From Variovorax dokdonensis (GTDB taxonomy: Bacteria; Pseudomonadota; Gammaproteobacteria; Burkholderiales; Burkholderiaceae_C), in the NCBI RefSeq assembly GCF_030316895.1, contig NZ_JASZYV010000002.1:496001-560000 (forward strand): a stretch of 64,000 bases of DNA, written 5' to 3'. Position numbers and translations under genes: made by a program. This document shows positions 26,686 to 44,450 of the stretch, in pieces. Positions within the stretch are counted from its first letter, which is position 1. The number at the start of each line of letters is the position of its first letter. The notes below the pieces were generated by a model. It saw nothing but the letters and a program-made list of their open reading frames with translations, made no database searches and was not told where the DNA came from.

Positions 26686-27269
26686 TGACTGAAGCCGTCG
26701 AGAGTGTGTCGCCTGTCCTGGCGCCGCCCACGAACCCGGATTTCCGCTGGTATGTGGTGCATGCCTACTCCGGCATGGAAAAAGCGGTCGAGCGCAACAT
26801 TCTCGAGCGCATCAACCGCGCCGGCATGCAGGACAAGTTCGGCCGCATCCTGGTTCCCACCGAAGAGGTGGTCGAGGTGAAGAACGGGCAGAAGCGCACC
26901 ACCGAACGTCGCTTTTTCCCGGGTTATGTCCTGGTTGAGATGATCATGGATGACGAGTCCTGGCATCTGGTCAAGCACACCAACAAGGTGACTGGCTTTG
27001 TTGGCGGTGCGAAGAATCGGCCCGCTCCCATTTCGCAGAAGGAAGTCGAAGACATCGTCAGCCAGATGCAACAGGGCACCGAGAAGCCTCGCCACAAGGT
27101 CGAGTTCATGGTGGGCGAGTTCGTTCGTGTCAAGGAAGGTCCGTTCACCGACTTCAATGGCACGGTTGAAGAAGTCAACTACGAAAAGAACAAGGTGCGG
27201 GTGTCGGTCATGATTTTTGGTCGAGCCACGCCGGTGGAGTTGGAGTTTGCGCAGGTCGAGAAGACCTGA
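26685..27269 (+). CDS. nusG: Transcription antitermination/elongation factor NusG
   Basis: 194 residues. NGN domain ([39 protein letters not shown]) and C-terminal KOW domain ([19 protein letters not shown]). NusG binds the RNA polymerase clamp to raise processivity and links to Rho and to ribosomal S10. The start overlaps the secE stop, so the two are translationally coupled. Confidence 0.98.
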   Translation: MTEAVESVSPVLAPPTNPDFRWYVVHAYSGMEKAVERNILERINRAGMQDKFGRILVPTEEVVEVKNGQKRTTERRFFPGYVLVEMIMDDESWHLVKHTNKVTGFVGGAKNRPAPISQKEVEDIVSQMQQGTEKPRHKVEFMVGEFVRVKEGPFTDFNGTVEEVNYEKNKVRVSVMIFGRATPVELEFAQVEKT

Positions 27270-27295
27270 GCGCTCGCCTCTCGCAAATAACTGGG

Positions 27296-27324
27296 GCTTC
27301 GCACATCTCGGCTCGGTGCGAAGC
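27296..27324 (+). promoter_or_regulatory. Hairpin in the nusG-rplK leader
   Basis: A perfect 9-base-pair stem (GCTTCGCAC at 27296-27304 with GTGCGAAGC at 27316-27324) and an 11-base loop, in the 130-base gap before rplK. The L11-L1 operon in other bacteria is autoregulated by L1 binding to its leader mRNA; this hairpin lies in the right place, but an L1 site was not proven. It is not followed by a T-run, so it is unlikely to be a simple terminator. Confidence 0.45.
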
Positions 27325-27399
27325 TCGTCAATCAGAGCCTTAACCCCGGGGAGCCGCGGCCAAGACCGTGGCGCTATCACCCGCAAGGAGTACTAAAGC

Positions 27400-27831
27400 A
27401 TGGCGAAGAAAATCGTCGGCTTCATCAAGCTGCAAGTGCCAGCTGGTAAAGCCAATCCGTCGCCGCCGATCGGCCCGGCACTGGGTCAACGCGGTCTCAA
27501 CATCATGGAGTTCTGCAAGGCGTTCAACGCCCAGACCCAGGGCGTCGAGCCGGGTCTGCCGCTGCCGGTGGTGATCACCGCGTTCGCGGACAAGAGCTTC
27601 ACCTTCATCATCAAGACGCCTCCGGCGATCACGTTGATCAAGAAGGCCATCAAGCTCGACAAGGGCTCTGCCAAGCCGCATACCGACAAGGTCGGCAAGA
27701 TCACTCGCGCTCAGCTCGAGGAAATCGCCAAGACCAAGATGAAGGACCTGACGGCTGCCGATCTGGACGCCGCCGTTCGCACCATCGCCGGCTCCGCCCG
27801 CTCGATGGGCGTGACCGTGGAAGGGGTGTAA
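27400..27831 (+). CDS. rplK: 50S ribosomal protein L11
   Basis: 143 residues starting [20 protein letters not shown], with [20 protein letters not shown] and [12 protein letters not shown] at the C-terminus. L11 forms the GTPase-associated centre of the large subunit and is needed for RelA activation. AAGGAG lies upstream of the ATG. It is followed 3 bases later by rplA in the classical L11 operon. Confidence 0.99.
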   Translation: MAKKIVGFIKLQVPAGKANPSPPIGPALGQRGLNIMEFCKAFNAQTQGVEPGLPLPVVITAFADKSFTFIIKTPPAITLIKKAIKLDKGSAKPHTDKVGKITRAQLEEIAKTKMKDLTAADLDAAVRTIAGSARSMGVTVEGV

Positions 27832-27834
27832 GAC

Positions 27835-28533
27835 ATGGCCAAGATCACCAAGAAGCAAAAGGCGCTCGAAGGCAAGGTCGACACGACCAAGCTGTATCCC
27901 CTGGCTGACGCCCTGGCGCTGGTCAAAGAGGCGGCTACCGCCAAGTTCGACGAGTCGATCGACGTTGCAGTGCAGCTCGGCATCGATGCCAAGAAGTCGG
28001 ACCAAGTGGTTCGCGGCGCTGTCGTGATGCCCAACGGCACTGGCAAGACCAAGCGCGTGGCCGTTTTCGCTCAGGGCGCCAAGGCAGACGAAGCCAAGGC
28101 GGCTGGCGCAGACATCGTTGGCATGGATGACCTGGCTGCCATGGTCAAGGCTGGCGACATGCCTTTCGACGTCGTGATTGCCGCTCCGGACGCGATGCGC
28201 GTCGTGGGTACGTTGGGTCAGATCCTCGGTCCGCGTGGCCTGATGCCGAACCCCAAGGTCGGCACCGTGACGCCGGACGTCGCGACCGCCGTGAAGAATG
28301 CGAAGGCTGGCCAGGTCCAGTTCCGTGTTGACAAGGCCGGCATCATCCACGGCACGATCGGCCGTCGCTCGTTCGACGACGAGAAGCTGCGTGGCAACCT
28401 GGCTGCCCTGATCGACGCGTTGGTCAAGGCGAAGCCCGCATCGAGCAAGGGTGTTTACCTGCGCAAGGTCGCAGTGTCGTCGACCATGGGTTTGGGCGTT
28501 CGCGTCGACACCCAGTCCATCGCGCAGTCCTGA
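27835..28533 (+). CDS. rplA: 50S ribosomal protein L1
   Basis: 232 residues. Conserved blocks [39 protein letters not shown] and [15 protein letters not shown]1 forms the mobile stalk at the E site and usually represses its own operon by binding the leader mRNA. It directly follows rplK. Confidence 0.99.
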   Translation: MAKITKKQKALEGKVDTTKLYPLADALALVKEAATAKFDESIDVAVQLGIDAKKSDQVVRGAVVMPNGTGKTKRVAVFAQGAKADEAKAAGADIVGMDDLAAMVKAGDMPFDVVIAAPDAMRVVGTLGQILGPRGLMPNPKVGTVTPDVATAVKNAKAGQVQFRVDKAGIIHGTIGRRSFDDEKLRGNLAALIDALVKAKPASSKGVYLRKVAVSSTMGLGVRVDTQSIAQS

Positions 28534-28804
28534 TGTAAAGAATGCGCCGCGCCGCTTCTGACAAGAAATGGTGCGGTGATGTGGTGGGCCGTCGCAGGCA
28601 ATCGAATGCGACGGGCCATCCAAGACCGCTGGTGCGCAGTCCGCTGCGCTTAATCGTCGACGCGGCCCTCGTCGCCCGACAGCCAGCGCAGATGGCGATC
28701 CCGCTGCAAGGAATTGATCTTTATCGAATCCGAACAGTTGGTCGCTGCATGAAGCGCGCTCCCAAAGCCCTTGGGCCTCAAGAGCGCATTGAAAGGAGTA
28801 GACC
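28534..28804 (+). promoter_or_regulatory. rplJ leader region (probable L10-binding leader)
   Basis: 271 bases without a coding gene between rplA and rplJ. This is where other bacteria have the rplJL promoter and the structured leader bound by the L10-L7/L12 complex for feedback control. It contains complementary segments (for example GCGACGGGCC near 28608 and GGCCCTCGTCGC near 28668) that could form the basal stem. The AAAGGAG at its end serves the rplJ TTG start. A covariance-model check was not possible here. Confidence 0.55.
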
Positions 28805-29338
28805 TTGAGTCTGAATCGCAGTGAGAAGGAAGCGGTCATCGCAGAAGTGACCGGCCTCGCCGCAAAAGCTCAAACGCTCGTGATTGCGGAGTACCGTGGC
28901 ATCACGGTGGCCGACATGACCCGTCTGCGTATCCAAGCCCGCGAGCAGGGTGTGAGCCTGAGTGTTCTGAAGAACACCCTTGCCCGCCGTGCCGTGGCTG
29001 GAAGCGCATTCGAAGTTGTCGGTGACCAGATGACCGGTCCGCTGATCTATGGCTTCTCTGAAGACGCTGTGGCTGCCGCTAAGGTGGTGGCCGATTTCGC
29101 GAAGACCAACGACAAGCTGGTCATCCGCGGTGGCGCCTACGGTGGCAAGGCCCTGGACGTCGACGGCGTTAAGCAACTGGCCAGCATCCCTACGAAGGAA
29201 GTGCTGTTGGCCCAGCTGCTGGGCTTGATGCAATCCCCGATCTCGCGCACGGCCCGTGTTCTGGCCGCGCTCGCCGAGAAGCGTGGCGGTGGCGAAGCCG
29301 CACCTGCCGAAGCACCGGCGGAAGCGCAGGCGGCCTGA
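28805..29338 (+). CDS. rplJ: 50S ribosomal protein L10
   Basis: 177 residues from TTG 28805, with GGAG seven bases before it; no better start exists. Conserved blocks [31 protein letters not shown] and [11 protein letters not shown]. The C-terminal helix, Ala/Glu-rich here, carries the L7/L12 dimers in the ribosomal stalk. The unusual TTG start may tune expression relative to the downstream rplL. Confidence 0.98.
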   Translation: MSLNRSEKEAVIAEVTGLAAKAQTLVIAEYRGITVADMTRLRIQAREQGVSLSVLKNTLARRAVAGSAFEVVGDQMTGPLIYGFSEDAVAAAKVVADFAKTNDKLVIRGGAYGGKALDVDGVKQLASIPTKEVLLAQLLGLMQSPISRTARVLAALAEKRGGGEAAPAEAPAEAQAA

Positions 29339-29389
29339 TCGGCCAAGCCTTGCGTTCGAGAAATTCAACCCAATTGTTAGGAAACCAAA

Positions 29390-29764
<375 letters not shown>

Positions 29765-29780
29765 TTCGTTCCCTGCATGG

Positions 29781-29813
29781 GGCTGGAGGGCTTGGAAAGG
29801 CCCTCCAGCCTTT
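29781..29813 (+). terminator. Hairpin after rplL, terminator/attenuator
   Basis: A strong stem (GGCTGGAGGGC at 29781-29791 with the complementary GCCCTCCAGCC ending at 29810) followed by TTT. In the rplL-rpoB gap of other bacteria a partial terminator reduces transcription into rpoBC, and this element has the same position. Confidence 0.75.
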
Positions 29814-29840
29814 GCCGCTTTCAGAGCGCACCCAAAAATC

Positions 29841-29862
29841 GCCCGGGACTCGGGCTATTTTT
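29841..29862 (+). terminator. Second hairpin before rpoB
   Basis: A GC-rich stem (GCCCG at 29841-29845 with CGGGC at 29851-29855) followed by TATTTTT. It is shorter than the rplL hairpin, so it may act together with it as a second attenuator before rpoB. Confidence 0.5.
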
Positions 29863-30010
29863 GAGTGTCTTCTGACCCCGACTGCAGAAGACCCCTTGGT
29901 TCGGGTGGCGTGCAACGCGCCATCGTCCGCCATCGGCTGGTAGTGGCCAGCCGCCAAGCGGCGCGCAAGCGCTGAGACAAGTCGCGCAAGACCTCATGTC
30001 CGGAGCTCTC

Positions 30011-34135
<4,125 letters not shown>

Positions 34136-34155
34136 TTCTTGGGGGATAGAGTCAT

Positions 34156-38406
<4,251 letters not shown>

Positions 38407-38465
38407 GGCAGCGTGCTGAAAAGCGCCCCCTTCGTTCGATGACCGCGCTTCTGGCCGGCACCCGA

Positions 38466-38500
38466 CGCCCCCCTGCCCACCGAGGCCGGGGGGCGTTTTT
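38466..38500 (+). terminator. Intrinsic terminator after rpoC
   Basis: An 8-base-pair GC stem (CGCCCCCC at 38466-38473 with GGGGGGCG at 38488-38495) followed directly by TTTTT. It ends the rplJL-rpoBC transcript 60 bases after the rpoC stop. Confidence 0.9.
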
Positions 38501-38562
38501 CATGCGCGTCCGGCCCGCTCGCCTGTCTGGCGACGAGGCCGCCAAAGCCAGAAGGCCATGGC

Positions 38563-39183
38563 ATGTCGGATTTGCGTGAGTTGATTCCGGCGTCTTTCGG
38601 CTGGTGGCTGGCCGGCGCCGTCCTGATTTTCTGGTTCGTGGGCGCGCACAACCGATTGGTGCGTCTGCGTTCTGCCGCGTTGGTGGCCTACGGGGCACTC
38701 GATGCGGCGCTGGCTCGCCAGGTCGACTATGCGCGCTCGCGCGTGGCCGACGACGCGAACCTGGATGCGGGGAGCGCACTCGTGGCCGCCGCCGCACAGA
38801 CCTCCGCCATGATGTCCGCGGCGCGTCAGAAGCCGCTGGAGCCCAATGGCGTCGAGGCACTTGGCACCGCGCTGACGGTCCTGCTCGACGCGTGGGAGAG
38901 AATCTTTCCGGGCGAGGCGGTGAGCTTCGATGCGGAAGGCACGCTCTCGCGGCCCGCGTCCCTGGCCTCGTCGGTTCGCGAGGTTGGAACATTGCCCGGC
39001 GACCCGCTCGAGTTCAGCGCGACCTCGCCGCCGCTGGCTTGGCCCGAGCCGTCCGCTGCCGCGGAAATCGCCCGCGCCCAGTTCAATCTGGCGGTATCGC
39101 GCTACAACCGTGCCATCTCGCAGTTTCCGGCGATGCTGATCGCCTGGGCCTTCCGCCTCCATCGAGCCGCGCCGCTTCTGTAG
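38563..39183 (+). CDS. LemA-like membrane protein
   Basis: 206 residues. One N-terminal helix (about 11-29, SFGWWLAGAVLIFWFVGAHN) is followed by a helical domain. The C-terminal FNLAVSRYNRAISQFPAML matches the LemA family, and the arrangement (membrane helix then NRLVRLRSA) fits. LemA-family proteins are membrane-anchored helical bundles of unclear function. A long low-similarity centre (about 70-160) is unusual. It is separated from rsmB by about 91 bases. Confidence 0.7.
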   Translation: MSDLRELIPASFGWWLAGAVLIFWFVGAHNRLVRLRSAALVAYGALDAALARQVDYARSRVADDANLDAGSALVAAAAQTSAMMSAARQKPLEPNGVEALGTALTVLLDAWERIFPGEAVSFDAEGTLSRPASLASSVREVGTLPGDPLEFSATSPPLAWPEPSAAAEIARAQFNLAVSRYNRAISQFPAMLIAWAFRLHRAAPLL

Positions 39184-39274
39184 TCGACCGGTCCGGTGCG
39201 GGCCGCGCCGGTAAAGGTGCTGGCCTTACCATCGGTCGAAATCCTGCTTTCCGATCTCTTCCTTTCCTTTCTCC

Positions 39275-40633
39275 TTGACTACCGATTCCACGCCATCCGA
39301 ACAGCCTCCCCTTTGGCGCCAATTGCAGGCCTGCGGGGCTGTCATTGCGGCCATCCGCGCGGGGCAGTCCGGCACCGCTGCGTTCGAGGCGGTCGAGTCC
39401 GCCCTGCGCCCGGGCGTTCAAGCGCTGGGCTACCAGGTACTGCGCAGCCTTGGGCGCGGCGAAGCCTTGCGCAGGCATCTCGCAAAGCGCACGCCGCCGC
39501 CCGCGGCCGACGCGTTGCTCTGCACCGCTTTGGCCTTGGCCTGGGATCGGGATCAAGCGCCCTTCGAGCCTTTCACGCTGGTTGACCAGGCGGTGGAGGC
39601 CGCCAAGCGCAATGCTGGCACGCGGGCCCAGGCCAGCTTCATCAATGCCTGCCTGCGCCGCTTCTTGCGAGAGCGCGACGAATTGGTGGCCGCGACCGAC
39701 AGCGAACCGGTGGCGCATTGGAACCATCCGCGCTGGTGGATCGAGCGCCTCAAGCGCGATCACCCACGTGACTGGCAGCGCATCCTGCAAGCCAACAATG
39801 TGCAGGCGCCGATGACCTTGCGCGTCAATCTGTTGCAAACGGGCGTGGGCCCGTACCGCCAGGCGCTCGAGCAGTTGGCGGGCGTCGAATCCAAACCGGT
39901 CGGCGACTGTGGCCTTCAACTGGCCCGTGCCAAGCCGGTGCGGCAGTTGCCCGGCTACGACCAGGGCGAGTTCTCCGTGCAGGACGCGGCGGCCCAGCTT
40001 GCCGCGCCATTGCTCCTTGACGGGCTGGCTTGGCCAGATGCCACACCGCTGCGGGTACTGGACGCCTGCGCGGCCCCGGGCGGCAAGACGGCGCACCTGA
40101 TCGAACGCGCCGGAGAGCGCCCGATCGAAGTCACTGCCCTCGAAATCGACGGCAAGCGCAGCGGGCGCATCGAGGAAAACCTGCGCCGCCTGCGTCTGGC
40201 CGGCAAGGCGCAGGTCAAGGTCGCCGATGCGGGACGGCCCCAGGAGTGGTGGGACAAACGTCCTTTCGATGCCATCTTGCTGGATGCACCGTGCACCGCT
40301 TCCGGCATCGTGCGTCGCCATCCGGACGTGCGTTGGCTGCGGCGGGAGAGCGACATCGAGCAGCTCGCGGTCGAACAGGCCAGCCTTTTGGCCGCGCTTT
40401 GGCCCCTGGTTCGGCCGGGTGGGCGCCTGCTGTATTGCACGTGCTCGGTCTTCCGGATGGAGGGCGCGCACCAGATTGATGCGTTTCTTGCGCACAACAA
40501 AGACGGTCGATTGATGGCCTCGCCAGGTCATTTGCTGCCCCAAATCGGGCGCAACGCTGGCGCCGTCCCGGAAAATCCCTTGGGTGACCACGACGGCTTC
40601 TTCTACGCCTTGCTCGAGAAACGCCCTGACTGA
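39275..40633 (+). CDS. rsmB: 16S rRNA (cytosine-967-C5)-methyltransferase
   Basis: 452 residues from TTG 39275, which lacks a clear ribosome binding site. The N-terminal NusB-like domain is followed by a methyltransferase domain with SAM-binding LDACAAPGGKTAHLI, catalytic-side Cys340 in LLDAPCTASGI and the nucleophilic Cys390 in YCTCSVFRMEG. It methylates C967 of 16S rRNA. The C-terminus overlaps the next gene by 50 bases, implying coupled translation. In many Burkholderiales it precedes a DUF4390 gene and the ntrY kinase, as here. Confidence 0.93.
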   Translation: MTTDSTPSEQPPLWRQLQACGAVIAAIRAGQSGTAAFEAVESALRPGVQALGYQVLRSLGRGEALRRHLAKRTPPPAADALLCTALALAWDRDQAPFEPFTLVDQAVEAAKRNAGTRAQASFINACLRRFLRERDELVAATDSEPVAHWNHPRWWIERLKRDHPRDWQRILQANNVQAPMTLRVNLLQTGVGPYRQALEQLAGVESKPVGDCGLQLARAKPVRQLPGYDQGEFSVQDAAAQLAAPLLLDGLAWPDATPLRVLDACAAPGGKTAHLIERAGERPIEVTALEIDGKRSGRIEENLRRLRLAGKAQVKVADAGRPQEWWDKRPFDAILLDAPCTASGIVRRHPDVRWLRRESDIEQLAVEQASLLAALWPLVRPGGRLLYCTCSVFRMEGAHQIDAFLAHNKDGRLMASPGHLLPQIGRNAGAVPENPLGDHDGFFYALLEKRPD

Positions 40634-41258
40634 AGCCCGCCGCCCGGCCGGCTTCGGCGTTCTGCTCGTGGTCGCAGCCGCCTGGCTGATGGCGGTCGTG
40701 CTGCTCCTGGCGTCGCCGGCGGCTCGAGCCGAGGCCGAGGCGGAGCTCACGCAGCTTCGCCTCGAACGCGTCGACGACGGCGTCTACCTGAGCGCCACCG
40801 TCCAGTTCAGCCTGCCCGAGTTGGTGGGCGAAGTGCTGGACAAGGGAATCGCCGTCTATTTCGTCGCGGATGCCGAGCTTTACCGCGAGCGCTGGTACTG
40901 GTGGAACAGCCGCATCGCGAGCGTTTCGCGGCACATGCGCCTGGCCTACCAGCCGCTCACCCGCCGCTGGCGCCTGAACGTCTCGCCCGTGCCCATCACC
41001 AATGCCGGCTTCGGCAACTCGGTGGCGCAGAACTTCGACTCGCTCGAAGATGCGCTGGAGGCCGTCAAGCGCGTCGGGCGGCTGCGTCTGGCCGACGCCT
41101 CTGCCGTCGGCGACGATCCCGAGCACCTGGTGATGTTTCGCTTCCGCCTCGATACTTCGCAGTTGCCCAGGCCCTTCCAGATCGGGGCCGTCGGGCAGTC
41201 GGACTGGAACATTTCGATCGAGCGCAACGTGAAGCTTCCCCTGGAGAACAACCGTTGA
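40584..41258 (+). CDS. DUF4390 periplasmic protein
   Basis: 224 residues from GTG 40584, overlapping rsmB; the exact start is uncertain. A hydrophobic helix (about 24-44) with an Ala-rich cleavage region (AARAEA) precedes the domain with VYLSATVQFSLPELVGEVL and RERWYWWNSRIASVSRHMRL, typical of DUF4390. The function is unknown, but the gene is found next to ntrY-type kinases in Betaproteobacteria. Its stop overlaps the TTG start of the kinase by two bases (TTGA), so the three genes rsmB, DUF4390 and ntrY form a translationally coupled chain. Confidence 0.85.
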   Translation: MTTTASSTPCSRNALTEARRPAGFGVLLVVAAAWLMAVVLLLASPAARAEAEAELTQLRLERVDDGVYLSATVQFSLPELVGEVLDKGIAVYFVADAELYRERWYWWNSRIASVSRHMRLAYQPLTRRWRLNVSPVPITNAGFGNSVAQNFDSLEDALEAVKRVGRLRLADASAVGDDPEHLVMFRFRLDTSQLPRPFQIGAVGQSDWNISIERNVKLPLENNR

Positions 41259-43600
41259 GCGACAAGCCCGCCCGCACGCCGGCTTCGCCCGAGGCGCGCC
41301 GTGCACGTGCCCGGCGCTGGACGCTCAGCGTCGTCGCCGCGCTGGTGACCGCCGTCGGCCTGGTGCTGATGTTCCTGCTCGCCCAGGCTACCAACAACAG
41401 CGAGCTGTACGAGCGCAACTACGCCCGGCTGTTCGGCATCAACGTCGTGGTGGCGGTGATGCTGACGCTGGTCCTGGGATGGGTGGCCTTCCGGCTCATC
41501 AAGCGGCTGCGCCAGGGCAAGTTCGGCAGCCGCCTGCTGATCAAGCTGGCGGCCATCTTTGCGCTCGTCGGCGTCATGCCTGGGCTGCTCATCTATGTGG
41601 TGTCGTACCAGTTCGTCTCTCGCTCCATCGAAAGCTGGTTCGACGTCAAGGTCGAAGGCGCCCTGGACGCCGGCCTGAACCTGGGGCGCGCCACGCTGGA
41701 TTCACTGTCGCAGGACGTCTCCAACAAGGCCCGTGCGGGTGGCGCCCTGATCTCCGAAGTGCCCGACGCGGCTGCCGGCCTGGCGCTGGAGCGTGTGCGC
41801 GAGCAGTTCGGCGCCACCGACGTGCTGCTCTGGACGGGCACTGGTCAGCTGATCGGCAGCGCGGGCGCTTCGCGCTTCCAGCTCAATCCCGAGCGGCCCT
41901 CGGCGCAGTTCATGCGCCAGGCGCGCACCACCGGGTCGGTGGCCCATATCGAAGGCCTGGACGAAGTGCCCGCGGGCGCAAATGGCCCCCCTCCCGCCGC
42001 AACGGTTCGTGCCCTGGCATTGGTGCGCCGGCCAGGCTTCGACCTGGGCGGCGAGACGCGCTTCATCGAATTGACCGTGCCGCTGCCTCCTGCAGTGGTC
42101 GCCAATGCGCTGGCGGTCCAGGAAGCCAACCGCGAATACCAGGAGCGAGCCCTGGCGCGAGGCGGCCTCTTGCGCATGTACATCGGCACGCTGACCCTGA
42201 GCCTGTTCCTGGCGGTGTTCGGCGCGGTCCTGCTCGCGGTGCTGTTCGGAAATCAACTGGCCCGACCGCTGCTGGTGCTGGCCGACGGCGTGCGCCAGGT
42301 GGCCGGAGGCGACCTGCGGCCGACGGTGGTCTTGCCCGGCAAGGACGAACTGGGAGGGCTGACACGCTCTTTCGCGCTGATGACGCAACAACTCAGCGAA
42401 GCGCGCGGTGCGGTCGAGAAGACACTGGGCGAACTCGACGCCGCCCGGGACAACCTGCAGACCATCCTGGACAACCTCACCTCCGGCGTGATCGTGCTCA
42501 AGGCGGATGGCACGGTCGTCTCCACCAATCCAGGCGCCACGCGGGTGCTGCGCATGCCCCTGGCGGCTTACGAAGGCCGCAAGCTGACGGACGTGCCCGG
42601 GCTCGAAGCCTTCGGGCTTGATGTCGAACAGCAGTTCGCCGAATTTGAAGTCGAGCGCGCACAGCACGGCCTGGACCATTGGCAGCATGCTTTCGAACTG
42701 CACCCGGGCGGCGCGGCGGACGACATGGTGAACCTTGTTGCGCGTGGCGCAGAGCTTCCGGGCGCAGCGCGGCTCCTGGTGTTCGACGACATCTCCGAAA
42801 TCGTTTCTGCGCAGCGCGCGCAGGCCTGGGGCGAAGTGGCGCGGCGCCTGGCCCACGAGATCAAGAACCCGCTCACGCCCATCCAGCTTTCGGCCGAGCG
42901 GCTTGAACTCAAGCTGTCGGGCAAGCTCGAAGGCAGCGAACAGGCGGTGCTGGCCAAGTCGGTCAAGACCATCGTCGATCAGGTGGACGCGATGAAGCGG
43001 CTTGTCAACGAGTTCCGCGACTACGCAAGGCTGCCTGCGGCCGAGCTGAAGGCCGTCGACCTGAACGCCTTGGTGGCGGACATCCTGCACCTCTACGAGA
43101 ACGAAACCATCCATGGGCAGGTGCTGGCCGAACTCGATCCGCGCTGCCCCATGATTCGCGGTGATGCGCAGCAGTTGCGCCAGGTGATCCACAACCTCTT
43201 GCAAAACGCACTGGACGCCACCGAGGCCGCAGCAGTGGCCCGCCATGCCGCAGCACCCGATGGCGCAGCCGCGCCGGCGGCGCCGGTGTTGGTTCGCACC
43301 CGGCTTGGCGAATCCGGCGAGCGCGTGCGCCTGACCGTTCAAGACCATGGAACGGGATTTGCAGAGAACATCCTCAAACGCGCCTTTGAGCCCTACGTCA
43401 CCACCAAGACCAAGGGCACGGGTCTGGGCCTCGCGGTCGTCAAGAAAATAGCTGACGAACACGGTGCCAGAATCGAGCTTTCCAATCGCATCCAAGACGG
43501 GGCTGTGGTAGGGGCTCAAGTCTCGTTATCATTTGCGCTGTCGCCGGAACGGCATTCCGTGGCCGCAACGACACCTTCCGAAGAACATCCCGTCACCTGA
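41255..43600 (+). CDS. ntrY: NtrY-like sensor histidine kinase
   Basis: 781 residues from TTG 41255, with GGAG nine bases upstream. Membrane helices near 23-44, 62-82, 96-117 and about 305-330; the segment between helices 3 and 4 is periplasmic. Then come HAMP (RPLLVLADGVRQVAGGDLRP), PAS (about 400-480), HisKA with phosphoacceptor His534 in HEIKNPLTPIQLSAERLEL, and HATPase with N box NLLQNALDATE and G boxes in GTGFAENIL and GTGLGLAVVKK. It phosphorylates a paired regulator, most likely the adjacent NtrX-like protein, in nitrogen or redox control as in other proteobacteria. Confidence 0.92.
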   Translation: MSDKPARTPASPEARRARARRWTLSVVAALVTAVGLVLMFLLAQATNNSELYERNYARLFGINVVVAVMLTLVLGWVAFRLIKRLRQGKFGSRLLIKLAAIFALVGVMPGLLIYVVSYQFVSRSIESWFDVKVEGALDAGLNLGRATLDSLSQDVSNKARAGGALISEVPDAAAGLALERVREQFGATDVLLWTGTGQLIGSAGASRFQLNPERPSAQFMRQARTTGSVAHIEGLDEVPAGANGPPPAATVRALALVRRPGFDLGGETRFIELTVPLPPAVVANALAVQEANREYQERALARGGLLRMYIGTLTLSLFLAVFGAVLLAVLFGNQLARPLLVLADGVRQVAGGDLRPTVVLPGKDELGGLTRSFALMTQQLSEARGAVEKTLGELDAARDNLQTILDNLTSGVIVLKADGTVVSTNPGATRVLRMPLAAYEGRKLTDVPGLEAFGLDVEQQFAEFEVERAQHGLDHWQHAFELHPGGAADDMVNLVARGAELPGAARLLVFDDISEIVSAQRAQAWGEVARRLAHEIKNPLTPIQLSAERLELKLSGKLEGSEQAVLAKSVKTIVDQVDAMKRLVNEFRDYARLPAAELKAVDLNALVADILHLYENETIHGQVLAELDPRCPMIRGDAQQLRQVIHNLLQNALDATEAAAVARHAAAPDGAAAPAAPVLVRTRLGESGERVRLTVQDHGTGFAENILKRAFEPYVTTKTKGTGLGLAVVKKIADEHGARIELSNRIQDGAVVGAQVSLSFALSPERHSVAATTPSEEHPVT

Positions 43601-43622
43601 GCGCCGACGCTAGAACGTATAC

Positions 43623-44318
43623 ATGGCAAATATTCTCGTGGTCGACGATGAACTGGGCATTCGCGACCTGCTCTTTGAAATCCTCAACGACGAAGGTCAC
43701 AACGTCGAATTGGCGGAAAACGCCGCAGAGGCCCGTGCCGCGCGCCAGCGTGCGCGGCCGGACCTCGTCCTGCTCGACATCTGGATGCCCGACACCGATG
43801 GCGTTACCTTGCTCAAGGAGTGGTCCACCGCCAATCTGCTGACCATGCCGGTCATCATGATGAGCGGCCACGCCACCATCGACACCGCCGTCGAGGCCAC
43901 CCGCATCGGTGCCTTCGCATTCCTGGAAAAGCCGATCACGCTGCAAAAGCTCCTCAAAGCTGTGGAGCAGGGCCTCGCGCGAGAAAACGCGCGTCGTGCA
44001 GCTGCGGCAGTGGTGCCGCCCACCAACAACTACGCCACCGTGGTCACGACGACTGGCGACAGTGCCTTGCTGCCGCCCATTGCCGCCATGCCGCTGCCCG
44101 ATCCTGGCCCGCAATCCACGCAGAGCTTCGACCTCGACCGGCCGCTGCGCGATGCGCGCGACGGATTCGAGAAGGCCTACTTCGAGTTCCACCTCGCCAT
44201 GGAGAACGGCTCCATGACCCGCGTGGCCGAGAAGACGGGCCTGGAGCGCACCCACCTTTACAGAAAGTTGAAGCAGTTGGGCGTCGATCTCTCCAGAGGG
44301 CGCAGAAGCGCTGTATAA
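43623..44318 (+). CDS. Short NtrX-like response regulator lacking the AAA+ domain
   Basis: 231 residues. The receiver (1-120) has VVDDE and Asp52 in VLLDIWMPDTDG, and the switch Lys in FAFLEKPITLQKLL. A linker of low complexity (121-185) leads to a Fis-type helix-turn-helix (GSMTRVAEKTGLERTHLYRK, about 200-222). Canonical NtrX has a sigma-54-interacting AAA+ domain between these parts (about 450 residues in total); here there is none, so sigma-54 activation is not expected and direct DNA binding by the receiver-Fis form is likely. It follows ntrY after 22 bases and pairs with it. Its stop lies inside a TATAAT box serving tRNA-Phe. Confidence 0.88.
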   Translation: MANILVVDDELGIRDLLFEILNDEGHNVELAENAAEARAARQRARPDLVLLDIWMPDTDGVTLLKEWSTANLLTMPVIMMSGHATIDTAVEATRIGAFAFLEKPITLQKLLKAVEQGLARENARRAAAAVVPPTNNYATVVTTTGDSALLPPIAAMPLPDPGPQSTQSFDLDRPLRDARDGFEKAYFEFHLAMENGSMTRVAEKTGLERTHLYRKLKQLGVDLSRGRRSAV

Positions 44319-44319
44319 T
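44314..44319 (+). promoter_or_regulatory. Predicted -10 box for tRNA-Phe
   Basis: TATAAT lies 48 bases before the mature tRNA-Phe and overlaps the stop codon of the ntrX-like gene. No clear -35 box with ideal spacing was seen, so the promoter is a prediction from the -10 box and its place before a tRNA. Confidence 0.6.
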
Positions 44320-44366
44320 CGTGGGCTTCGATACTGTTCAGCCGAACCGGTATCGAAGCCAGAAAT

Positions 44367-44442
44367 GGCCCGGTAGCTCAGTTGGTAGAGCAGCGGATTG
44401 AAAATCCGCGTGTCGGTGGTTCGATTCCGCCCCAGGCCACCA
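44367..44442 (+). tRNA. tRNA-Phe (GAA), with an acceptor-stem mismatch
   Basis: 76 nucleotides with encoded CCA. The anticodon loop is TTGAAAA (anticodon GAA), the T-arm GGTTCGATTCC. Acceptor GGCCCGG faces CCAGGCC, so position 5 is C opposite A at 68 while all six other pairs are perfect. The mismatch is in the 3' part, the segment an integrated element would have supplied; the integrase gene starts 218 bases downstream. The gene is still expected to work. Confidence 0.95.
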
Positions 44443-44450
44443 CATTCAGT

